A stretch of DNA of 40,640 nucleotides from DATLOJ01 sp035536315 (GTDB taxonomy: Bacteria; Actinomycetota; CADDZG01; JAHWKV01). A model generated the notes under the pieces. It saw only the letters and a program-made list of their open reading frames with translations, made no database searches and was not told the origin of the DNA. The position numbers and the translations under genes were made by a program. Shown here piece by piece: positions 32,360 to 40,640 of this stretch. Position 1 is the stretch's first letter, and each line of letters begins with the position of its first letter. The stretch is from assembly GCA_035536315.1 (NCBI GenBank), contig DATLOJ010000091.1, positions 1-40,640 of the forward strand. Direction: 5' to 3'.

Positions 32360-32384
32360 TACAGGCAGGTCGCCGAAGGGTCAC
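32356..32384 (-). promoter_or_regulatory. Candidate mreB operon promoter
   Basis: On the minus strand, -35-like GTGACC (plus 32379-32384) and -10-like TAGACT (plus 32356-32361) are separated by 17 bp. The start site would lie about 65 nt before the mreB ATG. An A/T-rich stretch (32387-32420) upstream could help the polymerase. Confidence 0.5.
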
Positions 32385-32441
32385 CCTAGAAAAATTAGTC
32401 GGAATTTGCGCTTTTATCTAGTTCGCCGCGACCCCCGTCGT

Positions 32442-32527
32442 GGCACATTTTCGACGTCAGCGCGTTGCCTTTGCATAAAAGCCCCCCTATAGGGCACATT
32501 TCGACGTCAGCGACCCCCTTTTGCATA
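32442..32527. repeat. Two imperfect direct repeats, 50-51 bp period, upstream of mreB
   Basis: Copies at 32442-32477 and 32493-32527 share GGCACATTT(T)CGACGTCAGCG and, 7 nt later, TTTGCATA. They differ by one T in the first block and in the intervening seven bases. A CCCTATAGGG palindrome (32485-32494) lies at the junction. The block sits between the DUF6508 gene and mreB. The 266-nt gap 32287-32552 holds no reading frame I would call. Confidence 0.65.
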
Positions 32528-32552
32528 TTTCGTCCCCAGCAACCGCTCTGCC

Positions 32553-33020
32553 CTAGGAAGAATCGCGCTCATGCGTGTACCAGTGGAGGAGCCGGGTCAT
32601 CGCGCCCGAGAAGGTTCCATCTTCCAGAGTCGACCTAATTGTGCCCTCGTTGAAGCGATCGGCCCGAAGAATTGCGGTCAACAAGCGAACCGCGTCGGCG
32701 ACCGGTGCCCCTTCCAGCGATGCGTCTCGCGGATATTCCTTCCCTTTAACCCAAGCGCTCCAGTCGAAGGGAACGACAAGCCCCAACTCGTAGATGAGAC
32801 CGATCAGGTGCATAACCTTCCGGGGATGCTCGACGTAGGGCATCTGGATGACGGCCTGTTCCACTCCATCAACGACTCTTGTGTCGACCTTCTGGCCCCC
32901 CGCCCAGGTTCCATAGTCCCGTTCTGATTGGACCTGGTGCCAGATTTTCCAGAGCTCGTCCCAATTTCCCGTCGACGCTCGTAGACCTTGTTCGATCTCA
33001 TCGTCGGTGGGGTCCGTCAC
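32553..33020 (-). CDS. DUF6508 domain protein
   Basis: 155 aa, fitting DUF6508: an N-terminal DEIEQGLRAS helix, a WAGGQKVDTRVVDGVEQAVIQMPY block, ELGLVVPFDWSAW, and the closing APVADAVRLLTAILRADRFNEGTI with a Leu/Trp-rich end. Its biochemical role is unknown. No membrane segment or signal is seen. GTG 33018-33020 is used. It lies 28 nt after ndk and could be in the valS-folC-ndk unit. Confidence 0.8.
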   Translation of the reverse strand: MTDPTDDEIEQGLRASTGNWDELWKIWHQVQSERDYGTWAGGQKVDTRVVDGVEQAVIQMPYVEHPRKVMHLIGLIYELGLVVPFDWSAWVKGKEYPRDASLEGAPVADAVRLLTAILRADRFNEGTIRSTLEDGTFSGAMTRLLHWYTHERDSS

Positions 33021-33048
33021 CTGCCTACGAGGACACCGGGCGGGCGGG

Positions 33049-33465
33049 TCAGCCCAGGTCGGGGAAGTAGAGGCCCAGTTCTCTTTTTGCCGACTCCGGC
33101 CCGTCGGAGCCGTGAACGATGTTCTCGGTCACTTCCAGTCCGAAGTCTCCGCGCAAAGTGCCGGGGGCCGCTTTCTTCGGGTCGGTGGCACCCATCAGTG
33201 TTCGCAGGACCGAAATTGCCTCTTCACCCTGCACTGCCATGGCCACTATCGGGCCGGACGTGATGAAAGCGATCAGTTCGCCAAAAAAGGGCTTTTCGAC
33301 GTGCTCCTCGTAGTGGCGCTTCGCAAGATCCTCGTCGACGGTCATCATTCGCAACCCGACGATCTTCAGCTTCTTGCGTTCGATTCTCCCAATCACTTCC
33401 GCGATCAGTCCGCGGCGAACACCGTCGGGCTTCACTAGAACAAGGGTCGTCTCCACGGCGGGCAT
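33049..33465 (-). CDS. ndk: Nucleoside diphosphate kinase
   Basis: 138-aa NDK, which balances nucleoside triphosphates by moving the gamma phosphate through His118 in NIVHGSDG. The N-terminal ETTLVLVKPDGVRRG and the GATDPKKAAPGTLRGDFG block are typical. ATG 33463-33465 is 9 nt after folC, with only a weak GGTGG upstream. A normal-length enzyme. Confidence 0.97.
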   Translation of the reverse strand: MPAVETTLVLVKPDGVRRGLIAEVIGRIERKKLKIVGLRMMTVDEDLAKRHYEEHVEKPFFGELIAFITSGPIVAMAVQGEEAISVLRTLMGATDPKKAAPGTLRGDFGLEVTENIVHGSDGPESAKRELGLYFPDLG

Positions 33466-33474
33466 CTTAGCCGC

Positions 33475-34812
33475 TCAATCCACCGGCCCCATCAGGTGCT
33501 CCCTTGCTTCACCCACCGTTTGCAGAGATCCGGTGATCAGAACCAGCCCTGCGGATCCGGCCCCCTCAATCACCTCGGCGATGGCTTTGTCCAATCCTTT
33601 GATCACCCGTTTCTCTATGCCGTCGGGAATAAGTCGCTCGAGGTCCTCTGGTGCCGCCGCGCGTTCGCTCTCGGCTGACGTAAGCACGAACGAAGACGCT
33701 ATCGGCGCCAACTCATTGACGATTCCGGCCAGGTCTTTATCGGCGTAAGCCGCGAGCACGATCGTTGTGGGGACTTTGCCAAAGCTTTCGATCACAGCTT
33801 CCGCGAGCCGTGCGGCCCCCGCAGGGTTGTGCGCGCCGTCCAGAACGACCAGCGGGTCGCGTCTTACGATCTCCATTCGCCCGGCCCCCGTCACCGCGGC
33901 AACTCCCGCCTTCAAAGAGTCTTCGTCCAGAGCTCTTCCTAGAAAAAGCTCCGAGGCGGCAACTGCCGTTGCCAGGTTCTCGACCTGGTGGCGGCCGAGC
34001 AGGTCGAGGAACAAGCCGGTGTACGACGCCTTGACCCCCTTCACGTCGGTGAACCTTCCACCCACACCGGGGAGATCCTGAGTGAGGCCATAGTCCCGGC
34101 CAAAGACGTAAGACCTACTGCCGGCAGCTGTAGCGGACTCTTCGAGCAACCGCAGCACTTCCGGCTCTTGGGGGCCGATCACAACCTCGCACTCGGGCTT
34201 GATGATCCCCGCCTTTTCCTTTGCGTTCTCTACAGGAGTGCGCCCAAGAAACTTCTCGTGGTCCACTGCAATTGGCGTTATGACCGCCACCGATGGCGTC
34301 ACTACGTTCGTCGCGTCCCAGGTACCACCCAGACCGGTTTCAATAACGCCCACCGACACGGCCTTTTCGCTCATCCACTCGAACGCGAGCGCGGTGAGCA
34401 GTTCGAAGTACGTGACCTCACCACCGCCTTCGGACTCGATCTGTTCGACAAAGGGAGCCATGTACTCCATGGAGTCTGCAAACTCGTTCCTTGGGATCAT
34501 CTCGTCGGCAAGTCCTTCGACACTCGGCCCAGTCAGCCGCAGCCTTTCTCTCACCGATTGAAGATGCGGCGACAAATAGACGCCCGCATTCAATCCGTGG
34601 CCCGCGAGGATCATCGCGATCATCCTGGTGGTCGATGACTTACCGTTCGTACCCGCCAGATGGATTACCGGGTAGTTGCTCTCCGGCCGGTCGAGCAGGT
34701 CCAGAAGTTTGTTGATGCGATCGAGGCCCGGCTTGATCCCAAACCCGCGCTCGTCGAGCGAGGCGACCGCGCGCTCGTAGCGGCTCTGCTTCGTCGTGCC
34801 GGCTTGACTCAG
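33475..34812 (-). CDS. folC: Folylpolyglutamate synthase / dihydrofolate synthase, non-ATG start
   Basis: FolC adds glutamates to folates (and often makes dihydrofolate). The P-loop AGTNGKSSTT (about residues 53-62 here), the LSPHLQSVRERL strand, GLGGTWDATNVV, and LDGAHNPAGAARL are clear. The first ATG in frame (34621-34623) lies after the P-loop and cannot be the start. The frame stays open upstream and encodes the usual family N-terminus (YERAVASLDERG, then GLDRINKLLDLLDRPESNYP), yet contains no ATG, GTG or TTG. I place the start at CTG 34810-34812. It overlaps the valS stop as CTGA and has GAGG 7 nt upstream, giving 445 aa. The CTG is an inference; a sequencing error upstream is the alternative. 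Confidence 0.88.
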   Translation of the reverse strand: MSQAGTTKQSRYERAVASLDERGFGIKPGLDRINKLLDLLDRPESNYPVIHLAGTNGKSSTTRMIAMILAGHGLNAGVYLSPHLQSVRERLRLTGPSVEGLADEMIPRNEFADSMEYMAPFVEQIESEGGGEVTYFELLTALAFEWMSEKAVSVGVIETGLGGTWDATNVVTPSVAVITPIAVDHEKFLGRTPVENAKEKAGIIKPECEVVIGPQEPEVLRLLEESATAAGSRSYVFGRDYGLTQDLPGVGGRFTDVKGVKASYTGLFLDLLGRHQVENLATAVAASELFLGRALDEDSLKAGVAAVTGAGRMEIVRRDPLVVLDGAHNPAGAARLAEAVIESFGKVPTTIVLAAYADKDLAGIVNELAPIASSFVLTSAESERAAAPEDLERLIPDGIEKRVIKGLDKAIAEVIEGAGSAGLVLITGSLQTVGEAREHLMGPVD

Positions 34813-37328
34813 AGCGTGACCTCGACGGAAAAATTGGGCTCCTCTTGATAATCGAACGCAGCGACTTTCCCGGCCTCTTTAAGGTCGGGCTCTGCAACCT
34901 TCAGTGCTTCGAGCGCTGCCGCTGGAGCTTTGATCGAAACCTGTTTGCACTCTTCCTTCAAGGAGACCTTCGCCGCACTCTTGGTCTTTCTAATCTGGCC
35001 GAGGACCTCAGCCGCCAAGTCGAAGACCTGCGCGTCGCCCCCTTCTCCACACTCGTTCGGGGCGGGCCATGACGATTTGTGCACGGAACCCTCCTGCCAC
35101 CATGACCAGACCTCCTCTGTGACATATGGCAGAAACGGCGCGAGCAGCCTCATCAAGGCGGACAGCGCAGTCTCGAGGGCTTTCGCCGCGGACGCCGCAC
35201 CTTCATCGCCGGCCGATCCGTACGCACGGGATTTCGTTAGCTCGAGGTAGTCATCGCAAAAAGTCCAAAAGAAGGTCTCGATCCGCTCGAGTGCTTTGGT
35301 GTAGTCGTACTCCTCGAACGCGCTGGTCGCGTCCTCGACCACACCGCGCAGCTTCGCGAGCATCGACTGATCCACGAGATTGGTCACGGCTCCCTCTTGC
35401 GTCGCGTGAGAGAGAACGAACCGCGAGGCATTGAGAACCTTTATCGACAACCTCCGGCCGACACGCATCTGTCCTGTGTCGAAGGCCGTGTCCGTACCGG
35501 GTCTTCCGCTTGCTGCCCAATAACGAACGGCGTCAGACCCAAACTCTTCGAGCAGTCCAATCGGCGTCTCCGCATTCCCCTTGGACTTAGACAGCTTCTT
35601 GCGATCAGGGTCCAGGACCCACCCCGCAATCGCTGCATTCTTGAAGGGCAGAGAGTCGTGCTCGAGATGTGCCCTGAAGACGGTGACGAACAACCAGGTG
35701 CGAATGATGTCGTGGGCCTGCGGACGCAGGTCCATCGGAAAGACGCGTTCGAATAGGTCCGGGTCCTCTTCCCACCCACCCGCAATTTGGGGGGTCATCG
35801 CCGAGGTGGCCCATGTGTCCATCACATCGGGGTCCCCTATGAAGCCACGCGACTGGCCGCGAGCAGACTCGTCATAACCGGGCGGCGTGTCCGTCGCCGG
35901 ATCGACCGGAAGACTGTCCTCATCGGGGACTATCGGCAATGTGTAAATGGGAATACCCGCCTCGTCGAGCGGATACCAAACCGGGAGGGGAACGCCGAAG
36001 AATCGTTGACGGCTTATGCACCAGTCACCGTTCAGGCCGTTGATCCAATCCTCGTAACGCACACGCATGTACTGCGGGTGCCAGTCGATCTGACGTCCGC
36101 GTTCCAGCAGGGCGTCCTTGAAGTCCAGGGTTTTTATGAACCACTGCCGGCTGGTGAGGATCTCCAGAGGCCGCTCTCCTTTTTCGAAGAACTTGACCGA
36201 ATGTGTGATCGGTCGCGGCTCGTCAATGAGGTCTCCCGACTCGCTGAGCAGGTCCTGGATTGCGGCCTGTGCTTTCTTGACCGTCAGGCCCGCCAGCTTG
36301 TCGTAATTGACCTGCGCCGTCGAAGGATCCTCTGAGTCCCACCCATCGCCTCCCCACTGAATGGGTTTCAGTCTTCCGTTTGGCTCGAGGATTCCCCTGA
36401 CCGGCAGTTGGAGCTCACGCCACCAGGTCACGTCGTTGATGTCGCCGAACGTGCAGATCATCGCGATGCCGGATCCCTTCTCCGGATCGGCCAGATCATG
36501 CGCGAGAACCGGCACCCGCGATCGGAACAGCGGAGTGACGACGGTTTTTCCGAATAGCTCTGCAAACCGCGCGTCCTCCGGATGTGCAACAAGGGCAACG
36601 CAGGCGGGTATCAGCTCGGGCCTCGTAGTTTCGATGACGACGTCGCCTTCGGCGGCATGAAACCTGACCCGGTGGAAGGCCCCCGCAACTTCACGGTCCT
36701 CCAGCTCAGCCTGGGCGACCGCGGTTTGGAAGTCGATGTCCCACAACGTCGGGGCCTCGGCCTGGTAAGCCAGCCCTTTATCTAACAAGCGGATGAACGA
36801 ACGCTGCGACGCGCGCCTGGCCTTGGCTCCGATAGTTTCGTATGTCAGCGACCAGTCCACGGAAAGTCCGAGCCACCGCCATAACTTCTCGTAAGCCTTC
36901 TCGTCCTCGATCGTCCGCAGGTGGCACAGCTCCACGAAATTCGCTCTCGATATGGACACGGTCTGCTTGCCTGGTTTCTCTGGAGGCACGAATCCCGAGT
37001 CATAAGGCAGAGAGGGATCGCACCTCACGCCGTAGAAGTTCTGGACCCGGCGCTCGGTCGGCAACCCGTTGTCGTCCCAGCCCATCGGATAGAAGGCTTC
37101 CTTTCCACGCATGCGTTGAAAGCGAACGATCAGATCCGTTTGCGTGTAGGAGAACACGTGGCCGCCGTGCAGCGATCCGCTTACAGTCGGAGGAGGAGTG
37201 TCCACTGAGTAAATCTCGTCGCGGGTCTTGCTTCGGTCGAAGCGGAATGTTCCCTCCGCTTCCCAAAGCGCGCCCCACTTTTCCTCCAGCCCATCCAATG
37301 TGGGCTTCTCCGGAACCTGCTTGCTCAT
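34809..37328 (-). CDS. valS: Valyl-tRNA synthetase
   Basis: 839-aa class I synthetase. The HIGH motif is TVSGSLHGGHVFSYTQTD and the KMSKS motif KLSKSKGN. The editing domain (TTRPELIPACVALVAHP) and the segment DVMDTWATSAMTPQI with LRPQAHDIIRTWLF show the ValS type found in actinobacteria and archaea. The C-terminal coiled-coil arm of E. coli ValS is not seen. ATG 37326-37328 has AAGGAG about 10 nt upstream. folC follows with a 4-nt overlap. Confidence 0.96.
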   Translation of the reverse strand: MSKQVPEKPTLDGLEEKWGALWEAEGTFRFDRSKTRDEIYSVDTPPPTVSGSLHGGHVFSYTQTDLIVRFQRMRGKEAFYPMGWDDNGLPTERRVQNFYGVRCDPSLPYDSGFVPPEKPGKQTVSISRANFVELCHLRTIEDEKAYEKLWRWLGLSVDWSLTYETIGAKARRASQRSFIRLLDKGLAYQAEAPTLWDIDFQTAVAQAELEDREVAGAFHRVRFHAAEGDVVIETTRPELIPACVALVAHPEDARFAELFGKTVVTPLFRSRVPVLAHDLADPEKGSGIAMICTFGDINDVTWWRELQLPVRGILEPNGRLKPIQWGGDGWDSEDPSTAQVNYDKLAGLTVKKAQAAIQDLLSESGDLIDEPRPITHSVKFFEKGERPLEILTSRQWFIKTLDFKDALLERGRQIDWHPQYMRVRYEDWINGLNGDWCISRQRFFGVPLPVWYPLDEAGIPIYTLPIVPDEDSLPVDPATDTPPGYDESARGQSRGFIGDPDVMDTWATSAMTPQIAGGWEEDPDLFERVFPMDLRPQAHDIIRTWLFVTVFRAHLEHDSLPFKNAAIAGWVLDPDRKKLSKSKGNAETPIGLLEEFGSDAVRYWAASGRPGTDTAFDTGQMRVGRRLSIKVLNASRFVLSHATQEGAVTNLVDQSMLAKLRGVVEDATSAFEEYDYTKALERIETFFWTFCDDYLELTKSRAYGSAGDEGAASAAKALETALSALMRLLAPFLPYVTEEVWSWWQEGSVHKSSWPAPNECGEGGDAQVFDLAAEVLGQIRKTKSAAKVSLKEECKQVSIKAPAAALEALKVAEPDLKEAGKVAAFDYQEEPNFSVEVTL

Positions 37329-37350
37329 TTCAATAACGCTCCTTGTGTGA

Positions 37351-37366
37351 CGTTGGCGATGTTAGG
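37351..37366 (-). promoter_or_regulatory. Candidate valS promoter core
   Basis: 16 nt identical to the nadD upstream core, including a minus-strand -10-like TAACAT (plus 37359-37364), 23 nt before the valS ATG. The -35 is weak (GCGACA at 20-bp spacing at best). The gap between valS and clpX is 106 nt, so a separate promoter for valS makes sense. Confidence 0.45.
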
Positions 37367-37434
37367 GCACGACAGGAAAGAGAGTGTCGCCGGTGACGGC
37401 CTTAGCTTTCGGGGGGCTGCGGGTTGCTTAAGTA

Positions 37435-38706
37435 CTAAGCGGTTTCCCTGCCACGCTCCGCTCGCTTCGGACGTTCCGGCGACCGGGGTACCAGGGTGGG
37501 GTTTACCTTCTCACGGACCGTGTCCGCGTCGATGACGCATTTGCCGATGTCCTTACGGGACGGAAGGTCGTACATGACGTCCAGCAGGACCTCTTCCAGG
37601 ATCGCCCGGAGGCCCCGCGCGCCGGTCCCACGTAGCATCGCCTGGTCGGCTATTGCCCCAAGAGCGTCCCCGGTGAACTCGAGCTCCACACCGTCGAGCT
37701 CGAACGTCCTGTGGAACTGCTTGACCAGTGCGTTTTTCGGCCTGGTGAGGATTTCGACAAGAGCGTCACGGCTGAGGCTGTGAACGTGGGAGATGATCGG
37801 AAGGCGTCCCACGAACTCAGGGATGAGACCGAACTTCAGCAAGTCCTCCGGAAGCACGTTGGAAAAGATGGTGGACGCCCGCTTGGCCGAAGCCCCGTTC
37901 GAAGCAAATCCGATTGACCGCGTGCCCGTTCGCTTCTCGACGATCCTTTCGAGCCCGGCGAATGCTCCGCCACAGATGAACAACACGTTTGATGTGTCGA
38001 TCTGAATGAACTCCTGGTGGGGATGCTTGCGGCCCCCTTGCGGCGGCACGCTGGCGGTCGTCCCCTCGAGGATCTTCAGGAGAGCCTGCTGGACTCCTTC
38101 TCCCGAGACATCCCTGGTGATCGAGGGGTTCTCGGACTTGCGGGCTATTTTGTCGACCTCGTCGATGTAGATGATTCCGGTCTCGGCCTTCTTCACGTCG
38201 TAGTCGGCGGCTTGAATCAGCTTGAGCAAAATGTTTTCGACGTCCTCGCCCACGTAGCCTGCCTCCGTCAACGCAGTTGCGTCCGCAATTGCAAAGGGGA
38301 CGTTCAGCATGCGAGCAAGCGTTTGGGCGAGGTGTGTCTTGCCGCAGCCGGTGGGGCCAATCAAAAGGATGTTGGACTTTTGAAGCTCCACCTCGTCGTC
38401 GCGCTTGGCTCCGGCCTGCACCCGCTTGTAGTGGTTGTAGACGGCGACCGACAGTACTTTTTTCGCGTCGTCTTGGCCGACGACGTACTCATTGAGGAAT
38501 TTGTAGATCTCTTTCGGCTTTGGAAGCTCCTCAAGCTTTAGCTCGCTGGTCTCGGAGAGCTCCTCTTCGATGATTTCGTTGCACAGGTCGATGCACTCAT
38601 CGCATATGTAAACAGCCGGGCCGGCGATCAGCTTTTTGACTTGCTTCTGCGATTTGCCGCAAAAACTGCACTTCAGTAACTCGGCGCCGTCGCCAAACTT
38701 CGGCAT
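37435..38706 (-). CDS. clpX: ClpX ATPase subunit of ClpXP
   Basis: 423-aa AAA+ unfoldase. The N-terminal zinc domain has CSFC (C13, C16) and CDEC (C35, C38). Walker A is GPTGCGKTHLAQTLAR and Walker B IIYIDEVDK. Sensor region RLPIISHVHSL and the ClpP-binding loop region with IGFASNGA are present. It feeds unfolded substrates to ClpP, encoded just upstream (15-nt gap). ATG 38704-38706, normal length. Confidence 0.98.
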   Translation of the reverse strand: MPKFGDGAELLKCSFCGKSQKQVKKLIAGPAVYICDECIDLCNEIIEEELSETSELKLEELPKPKEIYKFLNEYVVGQDDAKKVLSVAVYNHYKRVQAGAKRDDEVELQKSNILLIGPTGCGKTHLAQTLARMLNVPFAIADATALTEAGYVGEDVENILLKLIQAADYDVKKAETGIIYIDEVDKIARKSENPSITRDVSGEGVQQALLKILEGTTASVPPQGGRKHPHQEFIQIDTSNVLFICGGAFAGLERIVEKRTGTRSIGFASNGASAKRASTIFSNVLPEDLLKFGLIPEFVGRLPIISHVHSLSRDALVEILTRPKNALVKQFHRTFELDGVELEFTGDALGAIADQAMLRGTGARGLRAILEEVLLDVMYDLPSRKDIGKCVIDADTVREKVNPTLVPRSPERPKRAERGRETA

Positions 38707-38721
38707 GACTGTTCCCTCCCC

Positions 38722-39378
38722 CTAAGCCGTTGCTAGTTGAGTCTGTGCTGCTTCGAGAACTTTGGTCTCTTCCTTGTGAGTGATTATCTCGTCGATCATT
38801 CCGTAGTCCTTGGCAACTTCCGACGTCATGATGAAGTCGCGGTCTGTGTCCTTGGCAACCTTTTCAATGGACTGGCCTGTGTGCTTTGCCAGCACTTCGT
38901 CGATGAGGTTACGCAGGCGGATGATCTCCTTGGCGTGGATCTCGATGTCGATTGCCTGGCCCCCGAGCCCTCCCATGTGGGGCTGGTGAATCATGATCGT
39001 CGAGTTCGGCAGAGCGAAACGCTTGCCGGGGGCGCCTGCGGCAAGAAGCACTGCGGCACCACTTGCTGCCATACCCATGACGAGAGTTGTGACATCGGGC
39101 TTGATGAACTGGATGGTGTCGTAGATGGCAAGTGTCGAGCTCACACTGCCACCGGGCGAGTTGATGTAAAGACGAACGTCCTGGTCCTCGTCTTCGTAGT
39201 TGCAGAAGAGAAGCTGCGCAATGATCAGGTTTGCGACCGTGTCGTCGATGGGCGTACCGAGAAAGATGATGCGGTCTTGCAGGAGACGGGAGTAAATGTC
39301 GAACGCTCGCTCGCCTCGGTTGGTCTGTTCGACAACTGTGGGAACGAGGTAGTTCTCGATCGATGGACGCTTGATCAT
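38722..39378 (-). CDS. clpP: ClpP proteolytic subunit
   Basis: 218-aa serine peptidase. The triad is S106 (GMAASGAAVLLAAG), H131 (IMIHQPH) and D181 (DTDRDF). The residue after the catalytic Ser is Gly rather than the common Met. N-terminal RGERAFDIYSRLLQDRIIFLG and the YINSPGGSVSS strand are canonical. A short N-terminal propeptide is expected. ATG 39376-39378 has AGGAG at 8-nt spacing. Actinobacteria often carry two clpP genes; only one is here. Confidence 0.97.
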   Translation of the reverse strand: MIKRPSIENYLVPTVVEQTNRGERAFDIYSRLLQDRIIFLGTPIDDTVANLIIAQLLFCNYEDEDQDVRLYINSPGGSVSSTLAIYDTIQFIKPDVTTLVMGMAASGAAVLLAAGAPGKRFALPNSTIMIHQPHMGGLGGQAIDIEIHAKEIIRLRNLIDEVLAKHTGQSIEKVAKDTDRDFIMTSEVAKDYGMIDEIITHKEETKVLEAAQTQLATA

Positions 39379-39389
39379 CTGCTGTTCTC

Positions 39390-40640
39390 CTAGGACTCGC
39401 TTTTGATTTTGGCTTCTTTCACCAGAATTTCGAGTGTCTTTCTCTTGAGGATATCACCGGCCAGAACACCTACCCTGCCTGATTCTTCGAGTTCTTTCGC
39501 GAGTTCGACAGGATCTTTGTCGATCTGCTCCGCAATGGAAACTATCTCCGTCTCCATGTCTTCACCCGTGACTTCGAGGCCCTCTGCTTCGGCTACTGCG
39601 TCGAGTATCAGTTCCGCCGCCACCGCCTTCTCGGCGGACGCCTTGTATGCCTCGACCAGCTCTTCTTCTGTTTTCTCATTGGCTTCGAGATAATTTTCAA
39701 GCGGAATCTGGGCTCTCTCCAGGTCCCTAACCAAGCGAGCCAGCCGCGACTCGGTCTCTGCCGCGACCATCGAAGACGGAAGGTCGACTTGGGTGCGGTC
39801 GAGCAGATCTTGAACAATCAGGTTCCGAACCTCGAGGTCGGATTGGCCCTCCTTTATTTTTTCGAGACGCTCTGCAATTTCTTTACGCAGTTCGTCAAGG
39901 GCGTCGAACTGCGATGCCGTCTTTGCAAACTCATCGTCGAGCTGAGGCAGCTTTCGCGACTGCACCTCTTTCACAATCACCTGATATGTCACTTCTTCCC
40001 CGCCATGAGGGGGTCCGAAAGACTCCGGGAGGATTCCGTTGAACTTCAAAATGTCACCAGGGCGCTTACCTTCGAGCTCTTTGTCCAGCTCGGGTACCAG
40101 AGCCTGCGAGCCGATTTCGTAGAGCAGCCCCTCGGCCCGCGCCTGTTCGATCTCTTCGGTGTGCCGAGTCGCGCGCAGATCGATGGTGGCAAAGTCTCCG
40201 CTGGCAGAGGGCCTGCCTATGGTTTCGAGGGTCGCATAACGCTCACGTAAACGCTCGATCTGATCGTCGATCTCTTCCTCCGTTGGACGCGCGGAGGGCT
40301 TCTGCACTTCGATGCCCTTGTACTCCGGCAGTGTGATCTCGGGCCGAACTTCCACGACAGCGGTAAAGCTCAAGCTGTTGCCCTGCGAGTACTCAGTCAC
40401 TTCGATGTCCGGATAGGTGATCGCTCGAAGAGATTCACTTTGGGCCGCTTTCGCATAAAGGAGGGGCAGGGCGTCTTTCAGGACTTCCTCTTTGATCGCA
40501 GCTTCACCTAGCCGCGATTCCAGAACCGCCTTCGGCACCTTGCCGGCCCTGAACCCCGGGATCTTGAGCTCACGGGACAGGCGCTTGAGGGTCGTCTCAT
40601 ACAGCGGCTTGAGGTCATCACCATCGACCTCAATCAGGAG
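39390..40640 (-). CDS. tig: Trigger factor, N-terminus cut by window edge
   Basis: Ribosome-associated chaperone and prolyl isomerase. The frame is open to the window edge (417 codons up to the stop). The ribosome-binding end includes the conserved KIPGFRAGKVPKAVLESRLG. The FKBP-type PPIase domain is in the middle (DFATIDLRATRH, IGSQALVPELDKELEGKRPGDI) and a long helical C-terminal arm follows. The start (about 25 residues more) lies beyond 40640. The internal GTG at 40538 is not the start, because conserved residues precede it. clpP follows after 11 nt, the usual tig-clpP-clpX order. Confidence 0.96.
   Translation of the reverse strand, partial: LLIEVDGDDLKPLYETTLKRLSRELKIPGFRAGKVPKAVLESRLGEAAIKEEVLKDALPLLYAKAAQSESLRAITYPDIEVTEYSQGNSLSFTAVVEVRPEITLPEYKGIEVQKPSARPTEEEIDDQIERLRERYATLETIGRPSASGDFATIDLRATRHTEEIEQARAEGLLYEIGSQALVPELDKELEGKRPGDILKFNGILPESFGPPHGGEEVTYQVIVKEVQSRKLPQLDDEFAKTASQFDALDELRKEIAERLEKIKEGQSDLEVRNLIVQDLLDRTQVDLPSSMVAAETESRLARLVRDLERAQIPLENYLEANEKTEEELVEAYKASAEKAVAAELILDAVAEAEGLEVTGEDMETEIVSIAEQIDKDPVELAKELEESGRVGVLAGDILKRKTLEILVKEAKIKSES

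Noticed and set aside
34640..34897. 85-aa minus frame at the valS-folC junction
   Set aside because: It is out of frame with the clear FolC N-terminal sequence encoded in the same stretch.
1..40640. CRISPR arrays, transposases, integrases, phage or toxin-antitoxin genes
   Set aside because: No regularly spaced repeats with unique spacers and no recognisable protein of these classes; the paired repeats reported have only two copies each.

Overview
The window is chromosomal DNA of moderately high G+C (near 60% by eye), tightly packed, with many GTG and TTG starts and 1-8 nt gene overlaps. The gene families point to an actinobacterium: an LCP glycopolymer ligase with a LytR_C tail, a DUF3558-like lipoprotein, a DUF6508 protein, a PPOX/FDOR-type flavin protein and an RNase E/G with a long basic N-terminal extension. 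There are no outer-membrane genes. A complete mreBCD-mrdA-rodA set suggests a rod-shaped cell. I think a deep-branching or uncultured lineage is likely, but the genus cannot be read from this sequence. I see no phage, transposase, integrase or CRISPR.

Layout. 1-4612 (minus): the C-terminally truncated pepN follows leuS. 4664-9290 (plus): a five-gene metal operon runs from a DtxR-type regulator with its own operator, through a Tat-exported multicopper oxidase, a ZIP permease with an extracellular beta domain and a lipoprotein cytochrome c, to a CDF exporter with three C-terminal domains. 9306-12609 (minus): a cyclic-nucleotide-binding protein, a PPOX protein, a receiver-GAF-histidine kinase and a rhodanese, with paired palindromes upstream. 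12801-12876: tRNA-Ala(GGC). 12957-14164: a lipoprotein and a RibD/DHFR-like reductase. 14196-17002 (minus): nadD, LCP protein, rsfS and an Arg-rich protein. 17187-17729 (plus): a DUF192 lipoprotein. 17726-19821 (minus): zwf-pgl, preceded by a small unknown gene. 20305-24050 (minus): obg, an M14 metallopeptidase and a conserved unknown. 24138-32286 (minus): mreB-mreC-mreD-mrdA-rodA-rne-rplU-rpmA, closed by a clear intrinsic terminator. 32553-40640 (minus): tig-clpP-clpX, then valS-folC-ndk and a DUF6508 protein.

Most of the window is conserved housekeeping: cell elongation, protein quality control, ribosome assembly, NAD and folate synthesis and the oxidative pentose phosphate entry. The accessory part most worth attention is the metal operon at 4664-9290. 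Its gene content (regulator, metal-oxidising cupredoxin enzyme, importer, electron carrier, exporter) and coupled starts suggest one oxidase-linked metal homeostasis unit. Other notable points are a folC gene with no ATG, GTG or TTG start upstream of its P-loop, and several paired intergenic repeats with 40-51 bp periods upstream of the rhodanese, in the M14-obg gap, and upstream of mreB.
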